Source of the DNA: Firmicutes bacterium UBA5286
Lineage (GTDB): Bacteria > Bacillota > Proteinivoracia > UBA4975
Direction: 5' to 3'
DNA: 64,000 nucleotides
Assembly (NCBI GenBank): GCA_002408465.1
Contig: DHSM01000022.1
Location: 105,726 to 169,725, forward strand
Shown: positions 1-7,116 of the stretch, piece after piece
How positions within the stretch are numbered: the stretch's first letter is position 1
How the letters are laid out: every line of letters begins with the position of its first letter
Program-made: the position numbers and the translations under genes
Notes under the pieces: model-generated
Told to the model about the DNA's origin: nothing
Database searches by the model: none
The model's input: the letters and a program-made list of their open reading frames with translations, nothing else

Positions 1-85
1 TCCGATTTTTTAGTTGCCAGTGCCAGTCATTCCACTCCTCCGGCGTAACATTTTTAAATATGTCAATCCGTTTGTATGTGGACAA
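1..85 (-). CDS. kamA: Lysine 2,3-aminomutase, N-terminus only (window edge)
   Basis: The minus strand from 85 to 1 is open and encodes 28 residues containing TPEEWNDWHWQLKNR, the N-terminal signature I recognise from KamA, the radical-SAM PLP enzyme that converts L-lysine to beta-lysine. The start is a TTG at 85, with an AGGGGG ribosome site just upstream and an in-frame TAG three bases further. It lies 14 nt downstream of kdd on the same strand, which fits the lysine-fermentation pathway. The cysteine cluster and PLP lysine lie outside the window. Family identity rests on the short N-terminal match plus context. Confidence 0.85.
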   Translation of the reverse strand, partial: MSTYKRIDIFKNVTPEEWNDWHWQLKNR

Positions 86-99
86 AATCTAGCCCCCCT

Positions 100-1143
100 T
101 TATGCGTACAGCTTGCTGAACATCTCCCGCAGAACGCTGTTTTCCCGCAGTGTATTAATAGCAATCTCAGAATGGTCCTTGGTGTAACCGTTGCCGATGA
201 GCATAGTCACGTCTTTGCCGATGCCCTCTGCGCCAAGAGCTGCGGCGGTAAAACTGGTGGCCATGCTGAAGAAATAGACCATGCCGCCGTCCTTGGTGGC
301 CAAAATTGATGTCATTTCGGTGGCAGGAATGTCAACACAGTTAATGGTCACGTCTGCCAAGGCGCCGTCAGTTGCCTCTTCAACCAATTTGAGAACAGCT
401 ACTGAATCCTTTGCATCACCGCGCAGGATAACATCGGCCAGCCCGCTCTGCCGGACCCGCTCTGCCGCTCGATCCGAACGGCACAGGGCCATGACTTTGC
501 CAGTGATGCCTGCCCGTTTCTTAGCCTCATGGAGACAGAGGAGCCCGGATTTGCCGCCGCCGCCGATGATCAGCACTGTTTGGCCGGGGCCCACGATTTT
601 GGCGGTTTGAGCAGGGGCGCCTGCTACGTCCAGCACTGCCAGGGCCAGCTTATCCGGCATGTCCTTAGGCAATTTCGCGTAGATGCCGCTTTCAAAGAGC
701 ACCGCTTTGGCCCGCACATCCACCTGGCAGGTAGCCGGATGCACTGCAAGAATTTCCTGGATGTTTAAGGGAGTCAGGGACAAAGAGACCATGCTGGCGA
801 CGCGGTCGCCCACTGCTAAATCTCGCTTGCCCTGCAAGGACTTACCGATTTCAGCCACCGACCCGATTAACATGCCGCCGGAACCGGTGACAGGATTATG
901 CTGCTTCCCCCGCTTGGCAACAGTTTCCAAGATAATTTCGCCGATTTTCTCCGGGTCGCCTTTTGCCTGTTCCGAAATCTGCCTGAAGCTGGCTGCATCC
1001 ACATTCAAAGTTTCAACATCGATGAGGAGTTCGTTGTCCCAAATCTCCATAGAGTTATCCAACTTCCATGCAGGTTGGGGCAAAGATCCCATTGGTTCAA
1101 TAGTTCTGTGCGTTCCGTAACGATTTCCACCTGTTTTTGTCAT
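100..1143 (-). CDS. kdd: L-erythro-3,5-diaminohexanoate dehydrogenase
   Basis: A 347-residue NAD-dependent dehydrogenase of lysine fermentation, which oxidises 3,5-diaminohexanoate to 5-amino-3-oxohexanoate in the cytosol. The N-terminus has the family-typical YGTHRTIEP and LPQPAWKLDN. A medium-chain-dehydrogenase-like Rossmann loop VLIIGGGGKSG lies near residues 189-199. The ATG is preceded by AGGAGGG at good spacing. It sits between a sigma-54 activator (11 nt upstream) and kamA (downstream), so all three are probably one transcription unit. I see no truncation. Confidence 0.93.
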   Translation of the reverse strand: MTKTGGNRYGTHRTIEPMGSLPQPAWKLDNSMEIWDNELLIDVETLNVDAASFRQISEQAKGDPEKIGEIILETVAKRGKQHNPVTGSGGMLIGSVAEIGKSLQGKRDLAVGDRVASMVSLSLTPLNIQEILAVHPATCQVDVRAKAVLFESGIYAKLPKDMPDKLALAVLDVAGAPAQTAKIVGPGQTVLIIGGGGKSGLLCLHEAKKRAGITGKVMALCRSDRAAERVRQSGLADVILRGDAKDSVAVLKLVEEATDGALADVTINCVDIPATEMTSILATKDGGMVYFFSMATSFTAAALGAEGIGKDVTMLIGNGYTKDHSEIAINTLRENSVLREMFSKLYA

Positions 1144-1154
1144 GAATGTCCCTC

Positions 1155-2534
1155 CTATTTCTTTACTTGCTCTATACTAATGCAAATTTCATGCCACTTG
1201 TGCTTTCGCAGCTTCCGCTGCAGAGTTTGTCTGGGGATGCCTAGTAAACTTGCGGCTTTGCTGATGTTATTTTCAGTAGTTTTCATTGTCCGGAAAATCA
1301 TGTCCCTTTCCAGCCTATCCAGTTCCGGGCGCAATTTTTGTAAACCCCTAGGTTGGTGAAGATGCTCTGGCAAGTCTACAGTCTCAATCAGGCCCTCACT
1401 GCGGAAATTTAAGCAACTTTCAATGCAGTTGGACAGTTCCCGGATATTCCCTGGCCAGTGCCAGGCAGCAAGCATTCTTGCCGCCTCTGGAGCCACCCCC
1501 TCAACCCTGGTAGCGAGACTGGCGTTAAACCGAGAAAGAAAATGTCTGCACAAAATGGGGATATCGATCTTTCGCTCCCGCAGAGGAGGCAACACCAAGA
1601 CAACTACATTAAGCCGGTAATACAAATCCGGGCGCAGAGCCTCTTTGGGATTGGCAGCCATGGCGGCAATAATCCTGACATCCACTTTTCGTGTTCTGAC
1701 ATCCCCGAGCCGGCGCAACTCACCTGTCTCCAGCACCCGCAGCAGCTTGGCCTGGAGCTGATGGGGCATGGCATTGAGTTCGTCAAGAAACAAGGTTCCG
1801 CCGTTAGCCAGTTCAAACAGACCAGGCCTGTCCTGGGCGCCGGTAAAACTTCCCTTGACGCTGCCAAACAAAATGGCATCCAACAAGCCTTCCGGCAGAG
1901 CTGCACAGTTCTGGGCAATAAAAGGCCGGGCCCGGCGCAAACTTTCATTATGAATAGACTGAACCAGCAATTCTTTGCCTGTCCCAGTTTCTCCTACTAC
2001 CATCACCGGCGAATCATTATGGGCGGCCAAGGCTCCCCGGGCCAGCACCTCCCGCAAAGCAGAGCTCTCGCCAATAATGTCGCTGAAGTGGTAAATTGCG
2101 CCTTGTTCCGCCCTGGCAGCAGGATCTTCGCTGTGCAGCCTACGGCGCAAGTCAATGACTTGTTCCGCCAGCTTCCGAATCCCTGATATATCCCGGGCCA
2201 CCTCTACCGCCCCCAAGAGATTGCCCTCCTGCCCAAAAATGGGCAATGTGGTGTTGACAGTAGAAATTTCCACACCCTTGACATTGGTATAGACCTGTTG
2301 CTGATCGACAATGGGCTTGCCGGTGCGGGCCACCTTGAGCAAGGTGCTGGTTCCCCTGTCCAGGGAAGGGAAAATTTCCAGGACATGTTTGCCCAGCACC
2401 TCAGAGGGCTCCAATCCATCCATGATTGCCGCTGCAGCGTTATAGTATTTAGTTATACCGTTGGTGTCTACCATGTGTATGCCTTCGTTGCTGTGGCTAA
2501 GCACCACCTCAAGCAATGCATGTTCCAGTTGCAT
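1155..2534 (-). CDS. Sigma-54-dependent PAS-AAA+-Fis transcriptional activator
   Basis: About 459 residues: an N-terminal PAS domain (about 1-115), an AAA+ sigma-54 activation domain (about 150-390) and a C-terminal Fis-type helix-turn-helix. Counted from the upstream GTG at 2540, Walker A is GETGTGKE at 183-190, the sigma-54 loop is GSFTGA at 220-225 (Ser in place of the usual Ala) and Walker B is GGTLFLDELN at 237-246. The chosen start is ATG 2534, because the GTG at 2540 lies inside the GGAGGAG ribosome site. It resembles RocR-like amino acid catabolism regulators. Its place directly before kdd-kamA suggests it controls lysine degradation; the ligand is unknown. Confidence 0.9.
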   Translation of the reverse strand: MQLEHALLEVVLSHSNEGIHMVDTNGITKYYNAAAAIMDGLEPSEVLGKHVLEIFPSLDRGTSTLLKVARTGKPIVDQQQVYTNVKGVEISTVNTTLPIFGQEGNLLGAVEVARDISGIRKLAEQVIDLRRRLHSEDPAARAEQGAIYHFSDIIGESSALREVLARGALAAHNDSPVMVVGETGTGKELLVQSIHNESLRRARPFIAQNCAALPEGLLDAILFGSVKGSFTGAQDRPGLFELANGGTLFLDELNAMPHQLQAKLLRVLETGELRRLGDVRTRKVDVRIIAAMAANPKEALRPDLYYRLNVVVLVLPPLRERKIDIPILCRHFLSRFNASLATRVEGVAPEAARMLAAWHWPGNIRELSNCIESCLNFRSEGLIETVDLPEHLHQPRGLQKLRPELDRLERDMIFRTMKTTENNISKAASLLGIPRQTLQRKLRKHKWHEICISIEQVKK

Positions 2535-2596
2535 ATTCACTCCTCCGCAGAGTTTTTTGCACCCTTTTGCCCAATAACGGGCAGCAGGGGCGGAAG

Positions 2597-2616
2597 AAAA
2601 GCAACCTTATGGTTGC
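2597..2616 (-). terminator. Hairpin with short T tract after speB
   Basis: GCAACC at 2601-2606 pairs with GGTTGC at 2611-2616, with the speB stop codon in the loop. The minus-strand transcript then reads TTTTCTT. It separates the polyamine operon from the activator gene downstream. Confidence 0.6.
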
Positions 2617-3470
2617 CTGCCAAAGAGCAATAGAGCCTCCCGCATAATCTTGGCCCCCAGGGCAGCGGAAATGTCAGTATGATCATGGGGGGCTAATTCC
2701 ACCAAATCAAAGCCAACAACATTGCACTGCCCCAACAGCTGGAGGCCGGCCAGCAGCTCCCGGGGGCTGATGCCGCCGGCCTCGGGAGTGCCGGTTCCGG
2801 GAGCATAGGCTGGGTCCAGAGCATCCAGATCCAGGGTGATATAGATCGGCCCAGTCAGCTCGTGGATTACCTGGGAGAGGGGCTGTAGAAATCTAAAAGG
2901 AAAAAGGCGTGTCCGCTGGCGGGAAAACTGGTGCTCTTCCCTGGTGGCAGAACGAATGGCAAACTGCCATATTTCCCCCAGGGGCAGCGTCCTAGCGGCA
3001 GCGCCAACCACCGTGGCATGGGAAAGGGTTTCTCCCAGCCACTCCTCCCGCAAATCAGCATGGGCGTCAATATGTACTAGAGTGAGCCCGGGAAAATACC
3101 GGGAAAAGACACGCAGGCAGGGGAGGGTAACAAGATGATCCCCGCCCATGACAAAGGGGCGCTGTCCAGCCGCCAGCAGCTGACCCACCGCCTCTTGGAT
3201 TATGTCCAGAGAGCGGGGAACATTGCCAATAGGCAACAACAAGTCGCCAGCATCATAAAAGTCTAAGTCCTCAAGACTTTTTTCCAGCTGCAGGCTATAA
3301 TCCTCCAGATTGTATGACATTCGCCGCACAGCTTCCGGCCCGAATCTTGACCCAGGCCGAAAACTGGCGGTAAAATCCATGGGAGCGCCTAAGATTACAT
3401 TTGCTGCCTGGGGACTGTCGCCGGCGCAGAAAAATTTCTGTCCTCTAAAACTGTCTTTGCCCCATTCCAT
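2607..3470 (-). CDS. speB: Agmatinase (ureohydrolase family)
   Basis: A 287-residue arginase/agmatinase-family enzyme that hydrolyses agmatine to putrescine and urea. The binuclear manganese motifs are visible: GGDHLVTLP, DAHADLR, and LDLDALDPAYAPGTGTPE. Length is typical. Its ATG overlaps the stop of speE by one base, indicating translational coupling. With the upstream arginine decarboxylase it completes the arginine-agmatine-putrescine route, which makes agmatinase much more likely than arginase or formimidoylglutamase. Confidence 0.93.
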   Translation of the reverse strand: MEWGKDSFRGQKFFCAGDSPQAANVILGAPMDFTASFRPGSRFGPEAVRRMSYNLEDYSLQLEKSLEDLDFYDAGDLLLPIGNVPRSLDIIQEAVGQLLAAGQRPFVMGGDHLVTLPCLRVFSRYFPGLTLVHIDAHADLREEWLGETLSHATVVGAAARTLPLGEIWQFAIRSATREEHQFSRQRTRLFPFRFLQPLSQVIHELTGPIYITLDLDALDPAYAPGTGTPEAGGISPRELLAGLQLLGQCNVVGFDLVELAPHDHTDISAALGAKIMREALLLFGRQP

Positions 3471-4303
3471 TATGGTCTGCTCAAAAGCTCTCGGACAAAC
3501 TGGGGCAAGACAAAACAGCTGCGGTGCAGTTCAGGGGTGTAGTACTTACTGATAAAACCCGGATGCGGCTGGCGCTGATTGGTCAAGGGGTCATATTGTT
3601 TGGAGGCCAGGGTAAAGCTCCACAAACCGCTGGGATAAGTGGGAATACTGGCCAAATAGGTGTGAACCTTGGGGAATACTGCCTGCATGCCCTTATAGGC
3701 CCCCGCCAGAATCTCCTGATTGTAAAAAGGAGATTCAGTCTGAGCAACCATTATGCCGTCCGGTCTCAAAGCGGCGTATACAGCAGCGTAAAAATCTCTG
3801 GAGAAGAGGGCAACGGCAGGTCCCACCGGTTCGGTAGAATCCACTAGCACTATGTCAAATTCCCCTTTATGTTCCCTGAGATAAGCAAAGCCGTCTCCGA
3901 TGTGGATTTCGACTTTGGGGTTTCCCAGGGCGCCGGCGATTTCCGGCAAAAATTTCCGGGATTGGGCGATTACTTCGCCGTCAATCTCGGCAAGAATTGC
4001 TTTTTCCACCTGGGGATGTTGCAACACTTCCCGAATGGCTCCGCCATCGCCGCCGCCAATTACAGCAACTTTCCTGGGACAAGGATGGGTGAAAAGGGCC
4101 GGGTGGCTAATCATTTCATGATAAACAAACTCATCGGCAATGGTGGTCATAACCATGCCGTCCAGGACCAGCATTGGGCCAAAGGCTTCGGTGTCGATGA
4201 TGGCCAAGTGCTGATAGGGGGTCTGGGCCGTTGTCAGAGTTTCTCTGACTTTACAGGATAGTCTGAGACTGGGAGTCTGTTCTTCGGTATACCAAAGTTC
4301 CAT
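3470..4303 (-). CDS. speE: Spermidine synthase (polyamine aminopropyltransferase)
   Basis: 277 residues. Transfers the aminopropyl group of decarboxylated S-adenosylmethionine to putrescine. The nucleotide-binding motif GGGDGGAIREVLQHP and the catalytic-loop sequence VDSTEPVGPA are present. It is preceded by TAGGAGG. It is the middle gene of a three-gene polyamine operon. No S-adenosylmethionine decarboxylase (speD) is encoded here, so the aminopropyl donor must come from a gene elsewhere. Confidence 0.94.
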   Translation of the reverse strand: MELWYTEEQTPSLRLSCKVRETLTTAQTPYQHLAIIDTEAFGPMLVLDGMVMTTIADEFVYHEMISHPALFTHPCPRKVAVIGGGDGGAIREVLQHPQVEKAILAEIDGEVIAQSRKFLPEIAGALGNPKVEIHIGDGFAYLREHKGEFDIVLVDSTEPVGPAVALFSRDFYAAVYAALRPDGIMVAQTESPFYNQEILAGAYKGMQAVFPKVHTYLASIPTYPSGLWSFTLASKQYDPLTNQRQPHPGFISKYYTPELHRSCFVLPQFVRELLSRP

Positions 4304-4315
4304 TCTTGAGTCCTC

Positions 4316-4774
4316 CTAGTACCACAGGGCTACAGCGGCAAAGGCGCAGCCTATTCTTTCCACCACATGTTCGGTGGAAGCCAGTTTAACGTCCTTGAGG
4401 GCAAGGTCTCTGACGGCAAAAGCATTTTTCAGCATCTGGCGAATTTTCTCTTCCGCCTCTTCCCTGGTCCCCTTGGCGGCATATTCCATAATCACGCCAA
4501 AAGAATTTTCGCTAAAGCCAATGCCGACACAGGCGGCGATTTTTTCCCCTTTTTTCTCGCTGATTACATACCCATAAGCAGTGGGCACAAGGGATCCCGG
4601 GGGAAGGACCAAATCCGGAACATAAATCGATTCTGGGGGCAAAATGCTGCTGATTCTCAGCAAATTGACATTGCCTATTCCTGACGCCAAAAGAGCGTTG
4701 TCAAAGGAGTTCAGCAGAGTCTCGCCTTCGGCGCTGCCGGCAACTATCTTAAACTTTTTCGGTGTTGGTAGCAT
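4316..4774 (-). CDS. pdaD: Pyruvoyl-dependent arginine decarboxylase
   Basis: 152 residues, the usual length for the proenzyme. It decarboxylates arginine to agmatine with a pyruvoyl group formed by self-cleavage between two serines; the motif NLLRISSILPPES carries that Ser-Ser pair. A strong AAGGAGG site precedes the ATG. As first gene of the operon with speE and speB it supplies agmatine. This pyruvoyl type is common in archaea and some bacteria, and differs from the PLP-type SpeA of Bacillus. Confidence 0.92.
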   Translation of the reverse strand: MLPTPKKFKIVAGSAEGETLLNSFDNALLASGIGNVNLLRISSILPPESIYVPDLVLPPGSLVPTAYGYVISEKKGEKIAACVGIGFSENSFGVIMEYAAKGTREEAEEKIRQMLKNAFAVRDLALKDVKLASTEHVVERIGCAFAAVALWY

Positions 4775-4804
4775 TATTTATCCTCCTTATTAAACTAGAG
4801 CATA

Positions 4805-4832
4805 ATTATACCAAAATCTGCGCAAGAGTAAA
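4805..4832 (-). promoter_or_regulatory. Candidate sigma-A promoter of the polyamine operon
   Basis: On the minus strand a perfect -10 TATAAT (4805-4810) lies 16 bp downstream of a weaker -35 TTTACT (4827-4832), about 30 bp before the pdaD start. The -10 is convincing, the -35 less so. Confidence 0.5.
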
Positions 4833-4953
4833 TATGCTTTAGTCAGTTCCCGACAACTAAATTATAACATAGCCGCAACTTGCCATATTCCTTTATATCT
4901 TTTCTGGGATTCGGAATACTAAATACAGGCTTGTAATGGGAGGTGTGGCATTT

Positions 4954-7116
4954 TTGCGCCCGCGAAAAATCAAAAGACTGTTAACTCTATTCGTCTTGAT
5001 CCCCTTCATTTTCCTAATTGCCGGAGCCGTTTATTTTGTTTATACCTACTACAGCATCGACCTGGCCAGGCAGCTGGAGGAACCTTCCATTATCCTGGAC
5101 AGGGATGGCAGGCAAGTGAGCAGGTATTCTTCAGAAATCCGCCAGGTGGTCAGCCTGGATGAAATCTCCCCTTTTCTGGTGGATGCCACATTGGCCATAG
5201 AGGACGCTAGGTTTTACCAACATTTTGGCCTGGATCCACGGGGCCTGGCCAGGGCTCTTTGGCATAATTTGCGTAAAGGGCGCGTTGTCGAGGGGGGGAG
5301 TACAATTACACAGCAGCTGGCAGAAAATGAGTATTTTCTCAGCGTCAGCGGTCCTGCCCGCAGCTTGGGGAAAAAAATCAAGGAGGCCGTCTATGCCATT
5401 AAATTAGAGCGCACCTATACTAAGAATGAAATTCTTGAGCGCTACCTAAACAGAATTTATTTTGGCCATGGGCGCTTTGGCGTAGAGGCCGCCGCCCAAT
5501 ACTATTTCGGCAAATCCGCCCGGGACGTGACTCTTTCCGAGGCGGCGATGCTGGCAGGCATTCCCAACGCTCCTGCAATATATTCACTGCGGGACCATCC
5601 CGACAATGCCCACTCCCGCAGAAACCTGGTGCTGGCCCGTATGGAAGAGCTGGGTTATATTTCCGCCGACCAGCGACAGGAGGCTGAAGCGCAAGTGCTG
5701 GTTGCATCCCCGCCCCAGGAAAAGGCAGCCAGCGCCAGCCATTTTCGCCTGCGGGTAGAAAAGGAACTAAGGAAAGTTTTTTCGGATTTGTATCCCACAA
5801 TGAGCGATAAAGAAATTACTAATCTCATCTATAACCAGGGGTTAACTATTCATACCACCCTGTCCCTGTCTGCCCAGGCGGCAGCAGAGCAGGTGATGAC
5901 TGAAAGAGGTCAGGCCCTGCGGCAGCAAAATTCCAACATTCAAGGCGCTTTTGTTGCCATTGACCCCGCCAGCGGCGGCATTATCGCCCTGGTTGAGAGC
6001 CTTGAGCTTACAGGCACATATCCCCGCGCTGATGCCAAGTACAATTTAGGCTCATCTTTCAAAGGAGTTTTGTATACCGCCGCCCTGGAAAACGGCTATA
6101 CTGCCGCCAGCACTTTGCTTTGTGCCGAAACAGCCTTTCCCAATCCCGGCGGCAAACCGGATCCTTATGTGCCCAGTGATTATGGCGACAGATATCATAA
6201 CCGGGCCCTGCGCATTCGAGAAGCGCTGGAGGTCTCCTGCAATGTGGCAGCAGTGCGCATTGGCGTTGAAATGGGACTGGACAAATATCTTGCCCTGGCG
6301 GCAAGGCTCAACCCCCGCCTGGCACAGAACAATATCGGCAACCCGGCGCATTTGCAGCTGCCGTTGGGGCCCATGGCTTCACCTATGAATCTGACACTTG
6401 TCTATGCCCCCTTCGCCAACGGAGGCTATTCAGTGGAACCCTATGCCGTAACCGAAGTGCGGGACAGAGACGGGGCCGTCATCTACCAGGCCTGGCCCAA
6501 GAGGCAGCCAGTATTGGATCCCCAGCTGGCCTATATTGTCACCCATATGCTTAAGGGCGTTCAGGGCATTAGCCAGATCCCCTATGCAGCGGGGAAAACG
6601 GGAACCAGCGACAACCGAAATACCGTTTTTGTTGGTTTTACCACCGACATTGTGGCCACGGCGTTCTTCGGCTTTGACACTCCCGCTGAAGCTAGCTTTG
6701 TGGGCAGTGCCGCCGGAGTGGCCGCCCCGGCCTGGCGGGAGTTTGCTGCCCTCTACTATGGAGAGTCACCGCCTCATGATTTTGTCCGTCCGCCAGGAAT
6801 TGAAGAAGCAGTAGTATGTTCAGTAACAGGGCAGCTGGCAACCTATCTATGCCCCGATTCCTATACAGAACTTTTTATGCCAGACACAGCTCCCAGGGAA
6901 TACTGTCAGGAACATGCCGGTGAGACCATCGAAATCTGTCAGTCCACCGGACTGCCCGCCAACCCGTTCTGTCCCCAAGAGCTGCGCATATCCGTGCAAA
7001 GAGAAGCCTGGATGCGCAATCTCCAGTGCTGGCTACATGGCCCTCCCCTTGAGCCGGCAGATGAGCAGGAGCCGACCCCGGAAGAGGAAGAGGAAGGAGA
7101 GGAAGAGACAGACTAG
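4954..7116 (+). CDS. Class A penicillin-binding protein (PBP1A-like)
   Basis: A bifunctional peptidoglycan glycosyltransferase/transpeptidase of about 720 residues, anchored by one N-terminal membrane helix. Counting from an upstream ATG at 4936, the glycosyltransferase has the catalytic Glu in AIEDARFYQHFG (E89) and GGSTITQQLAEN. The transpeptidase has SSFK (S373), an SCN motif and KTGTSDN. The C-terminus ends in a Glu-rich tail after cysteine-containing repeats. GGGAGGTG at 4938-4945 sits 8 bp before TTG 4954, which favours TTG as the start. Its last four bases are shared with the convergent helicase gene. Confidence 0.93.
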   Translation: MRPRKIKRLLTLFVLIPFIFLIAGAVYFVYTYYSIDLARQLEEPSIILDRDGRQVSRYSSEIRQVVSLDEISPFLVDATLAIEDARFYQHFGLDPRGLARALWHNLRKGRVVEGGSTITQQLAENEYFLSVSGPARSLGKKIKEAVYAIKLERTYTKNEILERYLNRIYFGHGRFGVEAAAQYYFGKSARDVTLSEAAMLAGIPNAPAIYSLRDHPDNAHSRRNLVLARMEELGYISADQRQEAEAQVLVASPPQEKAASASHFRLRVEKELRKVFSDLYPTMSDKEITNLIYNQGLTIHTTLSLSAQAAAEQVMTERGQALRQQNSNIQGAFVAIDPASGGIIALVESLELTGTYPRADAKYNLGSSFKGVLYTAALENGYTAASTLLCAETAFPNPGGKPDPYVPSDYGDRYHNRALRIREALEVSCNVAAVRIGVEMGLDKYLALAARLNPRLAQNNIGNPAHLQLPLGPMASPMNLTLVYAPFANGGYSVEPYAVTEVRDRDGAVIYQAWPKRQPVLDPQLAYIVTHMLKGVQGISQIPYAAGKTGTSDNRNTVFVGFTTDIVATAFFGFDTPAEASFVGSAAGVAAPAWREFAALYYGESPPHDFVRPPGIEEAVVCSVTGQLATYLCPDSYTELFMPDTAPREYCQEHAGETIEICQSTGLPANPFCPQELRISVQREAWMRNLQCWLHGPPLEPADEQEPTPEEEEEGEEETD

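Noticed and set aside
2558..2573. Minus-strand TGG...TGCA resembling a sigma-54 -24/-12 promoter before the activator gene
   Set aside because: Spacing fits, but several consensus bases are missing and the implied start would fall inside the ribosome site of the gene.
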